The notes beneath the pieces are model-generated. The model was not told where the DNA came from. It ran no database searches and worked only from the letters and a program-made list of their open reading frames with translations. From NCBI GenBank assembly GCA_002405875.1, contig DHMR01000069.1:1-15405 (forward strand): a stretch of 15,405 nt of DNA, in the 5' to 3' direction. Of the stretch, positions 1-5,714 are shown piece by piece (position 1 is the stretch's first letter; every line of letters begins with the position of its first letter). Made by a program: the position numbers and the translations under genes. The stretch comes from a bacterium UBA4637. Its GTDB lineage: Bacteria; Bacteroidota; Bacteroidia; Bacteroidales; Bacteroidaceae.

Positions 1-35
1 TCGAGGCTATCAAGAAGAGCTTGGGCTTGAACTAA
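1..35 (+). CDS. 3' end of an upstream gene (partial)
   Basis: Read in the third frame, the first bases give the tail EAIKKSLGLN followed by TAA at 33-35. Its codons (ATC, AAG, TTG, GGC, AAC) match those preferred by the other genes here. A second frame also stays open, to a TAG at 41-43, giving a tail ending in LGLELID, so the frame is not certain. The rho-independent terminator 40 bases on supports a plus-strand gene ending here. Too little is present to name the product. Confidence 0.4.
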   Translation, partial: EAIKKSLGLN

Positions 36-76
36 TTGATTAGAGATTGCTTTCAAGATATTTAAGAAGTAAGATG

Positions 77-113
77 GAGTGCTTCGGCTGAGAATGCTGG
101 GGCACTCTTTTTT
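77..113 (+). terminator. Rho-independent terminator of the upstream gene
   Basis: GAGTGC (77-82) pairs with GCACTC (102-107), extended inward by weak pairs, and is followed directly by a run of T at 108-113. It lies about 40 bases after the partial gene's stop. Confidence 0.65.
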
Positions 114-185
114 CTCTTTATCCGTGTGAACTGTTGCCATTCCTTTTACATAATTCACGGATTTCAAGAAAAACTTAGACAATAG

Positions 186-217
186 TTGAGTTTTCTGCTG
201 TTTTTTGTGTATCTTTG
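186..217 (+). promoter_or_regulatory. Bacteroidota-type promoter for the repeat/DUF3943 gene
   Basis: A -7 box TATCTTTG at 210-217 fits TAnnTTTG. A TTG at 186-188 lies 21 nt upstream as a -33 box. The expected transcript start near 224 leaves a leader of about 55 nt before the ATG at 279. AGGAG at 253-257 lies too far upstream of the ATG to be a normal Shine-Dalgarno site. Confidence 0.65.
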
Positions 218-278
218 CAGCCAAATTCATAAAGTTCTCTCTTTAGAGGAATAGGAGTATTAACTTAACTAATTGGAT

Positions 279-2780
279 ATGAGTAATATGAAGACCATCG
301 CCTGCTTGTTGTTGGAACTGGGAATGTGCCATGCTTCCGTGATGGGACAGGCGCAACATAAGGCGGTAAACATAGGCGTAGGCGTCAATCACCATACTGC
401 CGACTCTACACTTTATAGCAGTGGCAACCTTGCTCTCTTCGGTGCAGTCGATACTTTGCGTGGCGTGCAGATAGGTGCTTTCTCTAGTGTCGTACGCAAT
501 CAGATGCGTGGTGTCAACATCGCAGGCGTGATGAATGCCGGGGGCAAGGATATGCGTGGTGTGCAGATTTCGGGTGTCACCAATGTGCTGACCAAGGGCA
601 ATGGCTTGCAACTCTCGCTCTTTAGCAATATGTCGGCAACCCCTTTTCGTGGCATTCAGTTCACAGGACTGTCGAATGTCTCGATGGGTATGAAACGAGG
701 CATCCAGGTGGCTGCCTCCAATGTCTGTTCCTCGAATATGAGAGGTGTGCAGCTGGGTGGCTATAACTATGCCGATACCTTGAGCGGCTCGCAGTTTGGA
801 CTGGTGAATGTCTGCGTGAGCCATCCTCGTGGTGTGCAGTTTGGCATCATCAACTATAGTCGCGATACCGTGGCCCACAAGATTGGTCTCGTGAATGTGA
901 ATCCCAAGACTCGCATCGATTTGATGGCTTTTGGAGGTTCAGCCAACAAAATGAACGTAGCTGTGCGCTTTCGAAACCGTAGCACCTATAATATAATAGG
1001 TGTAGGTACCCATTACTTTGGGTTGGACGAGCGATTCTCGGGAGCTCTCTTTTATCGTATCGGACAATACTTTCAACTCTCACCTCGATTCTCGTTGAGC
1101 GGTGACCTGGGTTATTTTCACGTGGAGTCGTTTGAGGAAAATTCCAACGACCGACCAGAGCGTCTCTATTCAGTGCAGGCTCGTGTAAACGCCGACTATC
1201 AGTTGGGCAAACACTTGAGCGCCTTTGCTTCGGTGGGTTATGGCGATACCCGTTATTACAATCACTCTCGCCGTTATCGTCAGCGTGCCATCTTTGAGGC
1301 AGGATTGGCTTTCCGCTTCGACCGTAGTTACCAGCATGTTCCTTCTGTTCCAAAGAATAAGGAATACGACATGGAGGCTTGGAAGGATGGCACCATCTTT
1401 GCCTATGATGACCCTGAGCGACAGAAGAAGCATCCATGGAAGGCTGCTTTGGAGGCTTTCGCCATCAACGTGGGCGTGCAGTGTTTCGATCAGTTTGTGA
1501 TGAGTGAGGATTTCGCCAAGATTTCCTTCCATAGCATCAAGCATAATATAGAGACGGGCTTCGTGTGGGACAACGACCAGTTCTCCACCAACCTCTTTGC
1601 TCATCCTTATCATGGTGGTCTCTACTTCAATGCGGCACGTTCCAATGGCATGAACTTCTGGGAGTCGGTACCTTACAGTTTCTGTGGAAGTTTGATGTGG
1701 GAGACTACTTGCGAGATAGAGCCACCTGCCATCAACGATTTGATGGCCACCACATTTGGCGGTGTGTGCATCGGCGAGGTAACTTATCGTATCAGTGATT
1801 TGGTGTATGACGACCATCTGAGAGGTTTCCCTCGTTTCTTGCGAGAGTTCTTGGGCACCTTGATTTGTCCTATCAAGGGGCTGAACCGTATCTTGAGTGG
1901 TGACGCATGGCGAGTGAGAGGCAAGTACTATAAGTATCACGACTACAATCGTATCCCTATCTCTTTTGCCGCATCAGCAGGCTATCGCTATCTTGCAGAC
2001 AACAACAGCTTCTTTAGGGGAGAGGGCAATCCATACGTGCGCTTCAACGTGATATATGGCGATTTGTTCAATGAGGAAACTACTAAACCTTACGACTACT
2101 TTACTGCCGATGTCACTTTCGGATTGAGCAGTAACCAACCGCTCATCACGGGTGTCCACTTGCTTGGTAGGCTTTGGAGTGTGCCTGTGACCATTTCCAA
2201 GAATATGGAAGCAGAGTTTGGTATCTTCCAACACTTCAACTATTATGACTCCCAACCCGTGAAGGATGGAACTAGCTTGGTGCCTTATCGCATCTCGGAG
2301 GCAGCATCCTTTGGCCCTGGTTTCATCTATCGTTTCCCGAAGATTGGCAATCTTACCAAGTTGGAGCAGCGCATCTTCCTAGATGGCATCTTGTTGGGCG
2401 GTAGTTTGAGTGATTATTATCACGTGATAGACCGTGACTACAACATGGGTAGTGGTTATAGTGTGAAGGCCAGCAGCGTGATGGAGTTTGGCAAGATAGG
2501 CAGCTTCAGCATCGGTGCCGACTATTATCGCATCTTCACTTGGAAGGGATACGAAGGCAAGGACTTGGAAACAACCGATCCGCTCTATCTCAACGCACAA
2601 GGCGACAAGGGAAATGCCTCGTTGCTGGTACTGAACGCCCGTTTCGTGATGGCGCTTGCCTCGCATCTCAACCTCGACCTGAACGTGTCCAACTATTGGC
2701 GTGACACCTATTATAAGTATCATGACAATGTGCAGTCGAAGACTTTCGATGTGAGCATCGGATTGCAATACGCTTTGTAA
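279..2780 (+). CDS. Exported RGVQ-repeat / DUF3943 fusion protein
   Basis: This 833-residue protein probably acts in the outer membrane or periplasm; its function is unknown. The start is the ATG at 279, though the ATG at 288 gives an equally good signal peptide (hydrophobic stretch, then a likely cut near VMG/QAQ). Residues about 59-208 hold roughly ten 14-16-residue repeats of the form RGVQ-x-G-x-x-N, like the surface-repeat family annotated as LA_2272. Residues about 220-350 alternate polar and hydrophobic residues as in beta-barrel strands. Residues about 385-550 carry the signature I associate with DUF3943: HPYHGG, YFNAARSNG, FWESVP, INDL, GEVTYR and GDAWRV. The remainder to the C terminus is again barrel-like and ends QYAL. 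It stands alone, between its own promoter and a strong terminator. Family names come from memory of motifs and were not checked by search. Confidence 0.85.
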   Translation: MSNMKTIACLLLELGMCHASVMGQAQHKAVNIGVGVNHHTADSTLYSSGNLALFGAVDTLRGVQIGAFSSVVRNQMRGVNIAGVMNAGGKDMRGVQISGVTNVLTKGNGLQLSLFSNMSATPFRGIQFTGLSNVSMGMKRGIQVAASNVCSSNMRGVQLGGYNYADTLSGSQFGLVNVCVSHPRGVQFGIINYSRDTVAHKIGLVNVNPKTRIDLMAFGGSANKMNVAVRFRNRSTYNIIGVGTHYFGLDERFSGALFYRIGQYFQLSPRFSLSGDLGYFHVESFEENSNDRPERLYSVQARVNADYQLGKHLSAFASVGYGDTRYYNHSRRYRQRAIFEAGLAFRFDRSYQHVPSVPKNKEYDMEAWKDGTIFAYDDPERQKKHPWKAALEAFAINVGVQCFDQFVMSEDFAKISFHSIKHNIETGFVWDNDQFSTNLFAHPYHGGLYFNAARSNGMNFWESVPYSFCGSLMWETTCEIEPPAINDLMATTFGGVCIGEVTYRISDLVYDDHLRGFPRFLREFLGTLICPIKGLNRILSGDAWRVRGKYYKYHDYNRIPISFAASAGYRYLADNNSFFRGEGNPYVRFNVIYGDLFNEETTKPYDYFTADVTFGLSSNQPLITGVHLLGRLWSVPVTISKNMEAEFGIFQHFNYYDSQPVKDGTSLVPYRISEAASFGPGFIYRFPKIGNLTKLEQRIFLDGILLGGSLSDYYHVIDRDYNMGSGYSVKASSVMEFGKIGSFSIGADYYRIFTWKGYEGKDLETTDPLYLNAQGDKGNASLLVLNARFVMALASHLNLDLNVSNYWRDTYYKYHDNVQSKTFDVSIGLQYAL
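456..902 (+). repeat. Coding repeats: about ten RGVQ-x-G-x-x-N units
   Basis: The translated units begin LRGVQIG, MRGVNIAG, MRGVQISG, NGLQLS, RGIQFTG, RGIQVA, MRGVQLGG, GSQFG, RGVQFG and HKIG. Spacing is 14-16 residues, and Asn recurs 4-6 residues after the Gln. The regular periodicity suggests a stacked beta structure, which is inference. The repeats are visible in protein rather than as near-identical DNA copies, so they look old. Confidence 0.75.
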
Positions 2781-2787
2781 ACACGAG

Positions 2788-2826
2788 AAAAAGATGGAAA
2801 ATATCTTGCATGTTTTCCATCTTTTT
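2788..2826 (+). terminator. Perfect 14-bp hairpin terminator
   Basis: AAAAAGATGGAAAA (2788-2801) and TTTTCCATCTTTTT (2813-2826) are exact reverse complements around an 11-nt loop. The hairpin starts 8 nt after the stop codon at 2780 and ends in a T run. The A-rich left arm makes it plausibly active in both directions. Confidence 0.85.
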
Positions 2827-2836
2827 ATTATCTTTG
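2806..2836 (+). promoter_or_regulatory. Promoter of the PurF-like gene, nested in the upstream terminator
   Basis: The -7 box TATCTTTG is at 2829-2836, and TTG at 2806-2808 lies exactly 20 nt upstream as the -33 box. The -33 box is in the loop of the preceding terminator hairpin, and the right arm of that hairpin forms the spacer. The leader to the ATG at 2877 is about 35 nt. Confidence 0.7.
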
Positions 2837-2876
2837 CACCCATATTTCAAAACAATAACATACAATTAACACTCTT

Positions 2877-4313
2877 ATGGGAGGCATTTTCGGAACTATT
2901 TCCAAGAAAAGCTGTGTCGCAGACCTTTTCTACGGCACCGACTACAACTCACATCTCGGCACTCGCCGAGGCGGTTTGGCAACCTACTGCGAGGAGAAGG
3001 GCTTCGTGCGCTCTATCCACAACCTAGAAAGTTCGTACTTCCGAACTAAGTTTGAACCTACTCTCGATAAGTTTGAGGGGGCAACATCGGGCATCGGCGT
3101 CATCAGCGATACTGATGCGCAACCACTCATCATGAACTCTCATCTTGGCCGCTTCGCCATTTGCACGGTTGCCAAGATCGTGAACATCGAAGAACTTACT
3201 CAGCACTTGCTCGAAAAGAACATGCACTTTGCCGAGATGTCGTCGGGCAACACCAATCCTACCGAGTTGGTGGCTCTGCTCATCATCCAGGCGAAGAGTT
3301 TCAAGGAGGGCATCGAGAATGTGTACCACCACATCAAGGGTTCTTGCACTATGATGATTCTCACGGAGGATGGCATCATCTGCGCCCGTGACAGCTGGGG
3401 ACGCACGCCACTCATCATTGGTAAGAAGGAGGGAGCCCATGCTGCCAGCAGCGAGACCACCTCGTTCCCGAACCTCGACTATGAGACTGAGTATGAGGTG
3501 GGACCTGGAGAGATTGTGAAGATGACCGCCGATGGCATCGAGCAGCTTCGCCCAGCCAACAAGAAGATGCAGGTTTGCTCCTTCCTCTGGGTTTACTATG
3601 GTTTCCCAACTTCTACCTACGAGGGCAGAAACGTGGAGGAAGTGAGATTCACGAATGGTTGCAACTTGGCGAAGACCGACGATGTGGAGGTGGATTGCTG
3701 TAGCGGTATCCCTGATTCGGGTACGGGTATGGCGATGGGTTATGCGGCAGGCAAGGGTGTGCCTTATCAGCGTTGCATCGCCAAGTACACGCCTACTTGG
3801 CCTCGTTCCTTCATGCCTAGCAACCAGAGCATGCGCTCCTTGGTGGCAAAGATGAAATTGATACCTAACAAGGCGATGCTCAAGGGCAAGAGGGTGTTGT
3901 TCTGTGATGATAGTATCGTGCGTGGCACGCAGTTGCGTGACAATGTGAAGGTTCTCTTCGACCAAGCTGGCTTGAAGGAGTGCCACATGCGCATCGCTTG
4001 TCCGCCATTGGTTTATGCTTGTCCGTTTATCAATTTCACTTCTTCCAAGAGTGCGATGGAGTTGATTACCCGTCGCATCATCGAGAAGTTTGAGGGCGAC
4101 GCCAACAAGAACCTCGACAAGTATGCCACCACCGATTCGCCTGAGTACAAGAAGATGGTAGCTGAGATAGCTAGAGAGTTGGGCTTGACCACCTTGAAGT
4201 TCAACACCATCGAGCAACTAGTTGAAGCCATCGGTTTGCCTAAATGCCAGGTATGTACCCATTGCTTTGATGGAAGTAGCGAGTATACGTTGCATGAGTT
4301 GGCTGATGATTAG
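2877..4313 (+). CDS. PurF-like amidophosphoribosyltransferase homologue lacking the glutaminase nucleophile
   Basis: The protein has 478 residues, close to PurF length. PurF makes 5-phosphoribosylamine from PRPP and glutamine, the first step of purine synthesis. The C-terminal phosphoribosyltransferase half looks intact: GIPDSG at 278-282, a KLIPN stretch at 327-331, and the PRPP loop LFCDDSIVRGT at 341-351. Cys234, Cys382, Cys460 and Cys463 lie where Bacillus-type PurF holds its Fe-S cluster. The N-terminal Ntn domain is different. It starts MGGIFG where active PurF has MCGI, so the nucleophilic Cys is Gly. The usual RYST and HNGN glutamine-site motifs are replaced by VISDT and TVAKIVN. It may use free ammonia, accept nitrogen from a partner, or have another role. 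It stands alone, away from other pur genes. The fold assignment is firm; the activity is not. Confidence 0.85.
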   Translation: MGGIFGTISKKSCVADLFYGTDYNSHLGTRRGGLATYCEEKGFVRSIHNLESSYFRTKFEPTLDKFEGATSGIGVISDTDAQPLIMNSHLGRFAICTVAKIVNIEELTQHLLEKNMHFAEMSSGNTNPTELVALLIIQAKSFKEGIENVYHHIKGSCTMMILTEDGIICARDSWGRTPLIIGKKEGAHAASSETTSFPNLDYETEYEVGPGEIVKMTADGIEQLRPANKKMQVCSFLWVYYGFPTSTYEGRNVEEVRFTNGCNLAKTDDVEVDCCSGIPDSGTGMAMGYAAGKGVPYQRCIAKYTPTWPRSFMPSNQSMRSLVAKMKLIPNKAMLKGKRVLFCDDSIVRGTQLRDNVKVLFDQAGLKECHMRIACPPLVYACPFINFTSSKSAMELITRRIIEKFEGDANKNLDKYATTDSPEYKKMVAEIARELGLTTLKFNTIEQLVEAIGLPKCQVCTHCFDGSSEYTLHELADD

Positions 4314-4330
4314 CATCTTCAATGCTTTTT
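4312..4330 (+). terminator. Weak terminator at the stop of the PurF-like gene
   Basis: AGCAT (4312-4316) pairs with ATGCT (4322-4326) across a 5-nt loop, and the T run continues to 4330. The stem overlaps the stop codon and is only 5 bp, so it may be a poor terminator on its own. Confidence 0.4.
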
Positions 4331-4360
4331 CGTGCAAACTGTGGGGCTGTGGACGGTTGA

Positions 4361-4406
4361 CTGCCTAGTTAGGGCAGTAAATTGTCTAAGGCTTTGCAGT
4401 TTACTG
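4361..4406. repeat. Two overlapping, mutually exclusive hairpins
   Basis: Hairpin one pairs CTGCC (4361-4365) with GGCAG (4373-4377). Hairpin two pairs CAGTAAATTG (4375-4384) with CAGTTTACTG (4397-4406), with one G-U pair and a 12-nt loop. They share bases 4375-4377 and cannot both form. No T run follows. Confidence 0.5.
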
Positions 4407-4459
4407 TCTACACTGAGGCTGTGGTGGAAAGAGCATCTTGACGACAGCTTTGCGTTTCC

Positions 4460-4530
4460 CTCTTCACACTTCACCAATCTCTCGGAATCCTCTGTGTTTA
4501 TCGGCATTCCGAGAGGTGAAGTGTCAAGAG
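4460..4530. repeat. Long bulged inverted repeat, about 24 bp of pairing
   Basis: From the outside in: CTCTT (4460-4464) pairs with AAGAG (4526-4530), there is one C-C mismatch, ACACTTCAC (4466-4474) pairs with GTGAAGTGT (4516-4524), then a CAAT bulge (4475-4478), then CTCTCGGAAT (4479-4488) pairs with ATTCCGAGAG (4506-4515). The loop is 17 nt. No ORF here looks coding. Together with its neighbours it fills the 321-nt gene-free stretch 4314-4634. Confidence 0.8.
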
Positions 4531-4532
4531 AT

Positions 4533-4590
4533 ACTCTTCACTAGATTAACAACGTGAATGTCAATACGTTACGACGTTCTGGTGAAGAGT
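4533..4590. repeat. Second inverted repeat, 12-bp arms
   Basis: ACTCTTCACTAG (4533-4544) pairs with CTGGTGAAGAGT (4579-4590), with one G-U pair. Inside it, AACGT (4551-4555) and ACGTT (4566-4570) can form an inner stem. The arm sequence is related to that of the neighbouring repeat: both carry CTCTTCAC-type arms. Confidence 0.65.
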
Positions 4591-4607
4591 GAAGTGTTTT
4601 TACTATA

Positions 4608-4626
4608 GCTTCGTACTCAACGAAGC
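4608..4626. repeat. 7-bp hairpin downstream of the 130-aa gene
   Basis: GCTTCGT (4608-4614) pairs with ACGAAGC (4620-4626) around a 5-nt loop. It lies 9 nt beyond the minus-strand stop at 4635. No T run follows on the minus strand, so calling it a terminator would be a guess. Confidence 0.45.
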
Positions 4627-4634
4627 ATATTCCA

Positions 4635-5027
4635 TCAGAACAGCTTGGCTATGGCCTCGGCTGCCCTACCTTTATATATATGTACCTCGGACACCGGCTT
4701 ATAGTCGAAATCCTTGAAGCTCAAGAGCTGAACGGCTGCAAACTCATGATCTTCCGAAATACAAGCTTCCAGTTTCACATTTCCCATTCCGATGGCAGAA
4801 ACTGGATTCTTGCTGATAGCTTCCTCCACGTTTTCAGGCTCAGTGAAGAGGATGTTTTCCAATCGGCGACCATCCTCTGCCGAATATTCGTTTTCCTTTA
4901 CTTTGATAGCACTATTTGTTGGCATATAGACAAGCTTGACGCTCAGTCCCAAAAAGCCTTTCTTTACTTTGATTTCGTCGAGTGACATCACTGTGGCACC
5001 CATTTCCATATGTTGTATCTTAGCCAT
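4635..5027 (-). CDS. Hypothetical protein, 130 aa
   Basis: I do not recognise this protein. It starts at the ATG at 5027, preceded on its strand by a purine-rich AAAGAAGAA stretch, and ends with TGA at 4637-4635. It has no signal peptide and no membrane segment, so it is probably cytoplasmic. The composition is mixed, with many Lys, Glu and Val residues in alternating patterns that suggest beta strands. The N terminus MAKIQHMEMGATVMSLDE precedes a stretch KVKKGFLGLSVKLVYMP. Codon choice matches neighbouring genes, and the opposite strand has no better candidate, so I take it as real. It lies 128 nt downstream of the secreted protein gene on the same strand and could be read from the same transcript. 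No clear promoter of its own is visible. Confidence 0.7.
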   Translation of the reverse strand: MAKIQHMEMGATVMSLDEIKVKKGFLGLSVKLVYMPTNSAIKVKENEYSAEDGRRLENILFTEPENVEEAISKNPVSAIGMGNVKLEACISEDHEFAAVQLLSFKDFDYKPVSEVHIYKGRAAEAIAKLF

Positions 5028-5155
5028 AATTCTTCTTTATCTTTATATGAATCTGTTTTTTCTAATTTGTTGGATTGCATAGGTATACGACAATCCCTCG
5101 CAAAACCTTTCTGAGCCTTGCGAAACATGAAGTATTGAATGATAAAAAGAAAAAG

Positions 5156-5653
5156 CTAACAGCGAAGATGCCGCAGGCAAATGACATAATACTTGCTGGC
5201 GACATCAAAGTGGATAGGAGCACTCTCCAAGCGGAAAGGCTCGTAGCCACCAAATACGGCGGATAAAAGGGATGATAAAACTCGGATTCTATTAAAAAGC
5301 AATCTACTTGCACCTGCCTGGGAGTGAATGTTGCCCGATGGCAAGAGCCGCTGAGGGCGACTGCCGCATACCCGATAGGCTGCAACGGAGGCATCCTCCA
5401 GCTGGGCTGTCGGTTTGTCTTGCTTGTGGTCAATCTTCACCAGGCGGTCTTTCTTCTCAGAAGATAATTTTGCAAGAGTGTTTTTCTTCTCGGAAGGCAG
5501 TTTCGTAAGTCGGTCTTTCTTCGTGTTGTCGGAATACTGCGTGAAGGAATGAGAATCCTGGAGATGGAAAGAATCTGAGGCAGCAGATACTTTACCATAG
5601 CCCGAGAAGACCATGGACATCAAGAAAATGATGTATAGTATCAGCTGCCTCAT
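5156..5653 (-). CDS. Small secreted hypothetical protein with tandem 11-residue repeats
   Basis: The ATG at 5653 opens a 165-residue protein. Residues 1-24 form a signal peptide (hydrophobic LILYIIFLMSMVF, likely cut after VSA). Residues 45-77 hold three 11-residue repeats: KKDRLTKLPSE, KKNTLAKLSSE and KKDRLVKIDHK. The C-terminal half includes SRPQRLLPSGN, YEPFRLESAPIHF and the ending YYVICLRHLRC. The SRPQRLLP and YYV-LRH-C pieces resemble small secreted Bacteroidales proteins I have seen, but I cannot name a family. From 5433 to 5062 another minus-strand frame stays open and contains a hydrophobic stretch, so a frameshift joining the two cannot be excluded. It is preceded by a promoter inside a perfect inverted repeat and is followed by the 130-aa gene. 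Confidence 0.6.
   Translation of the reverse strand: MRQLILYIIFLMSMVFSGYGKVSAASDSFHLQDSHSFTQYSDNTKKDRLTKLPSEKKNTLAKLSSEKKDRLVKIDHKQDKPTAQLEDASVAAYRVCGSRPQRLLPSGNIHSQAGASRLLFNRIRVLSSLLSAVFGGYEPFRLESAPIHFDVASKYYVICLRHLRC
5445..5530 (-). repeat. 33-bp tandem repeats, about 2.6 copies
   Basis: Units begin at 5445, 5478 and 5511 on the plus strand. CGGTCTTTCTT recurs at 5445 and 5511, exactly 66 bases apart, with a diverged middle copy. The period is a multiple of three and encodes the KKxxLxKLxSE repeats, so copy number can change without breaking the frame. Confidence 0.8.
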
Positions 5654-5675
5654 ATCCTTATGATAGTATAAAGAT

Positions 5676-5707
5676 GTATAGGTACTGACAAAGATAAGTA
5701 CCTATAC
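5676..5707 (-). promoter_or_regulatory. Promoter -7 box inside a perfect 11-bp inverted repeat
   Basis: GTATAGGTACT (5676-5686) and AGTACCTATAC (5697-5707) are exact reverse complements. The 10-nt spacer holds TATCTTTG on the minus strand (5696-5689), a consensus -7 box for the secreted protein gene. The -33 position (about 5722-5719) reads TTAC, which is weak and lies at the end of proS. The repeat begins 8 nt after the proS stop, so as RNA it could help end proS, but no proper T run follows. Confidence 0.6.
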
Positions 5708-5714
5708 GTCATGA

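Noticed and set aside
273..278. TTG at 273 as start of the repeat/DUF3943 protein
   Set aside because: ATG codons at 279 and 288 are better starts and fit a signal peptide; TTG adds only two residues.
243..878. Long open frame on the minus strand opposite the RGVQ repeats
   Set aside because: It is rich in His, Thr and Ile with no domain pattern, and mirrors the repeat coding sequence on the other strand.
728..1500. Frameshift or pseudogene in the large repeat protein
   Set aside because: The frame is continuous from 279 to 2780, with motifs in order and normal codons throughout.
3024..4217. 397-codon open frame opposite the PurF-like gene
   Set aside because: It lies wholly antisense to a clear family member. 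Its Leu/His/Arg-rich composition is typical of the reverse of GC-rich codons.
4332..4544. 70-codon open frame in the gap after the PurF-like gene
   Set aside because: It runs through the inverted repeats, has Leu/Trp/Cys-rich random composition and no ribosome site, and the minus frame at 4319-4507 is no better.
4460..4590. CRISPR array or integrase attachment site
   Set aside because: There are no regularly spaced direct repeats, no cas genes and no integrase in the window. The arms are inverted, not direct.
5072..5096. GGATTG/CAATCC hairpin with a GTATAC centre upstream of the 130-aa gene
   Set aside because: Arms are only 6 bp and no -7/-33 pair with correct spacing is nearby. It is too weak to call a regulatory site.
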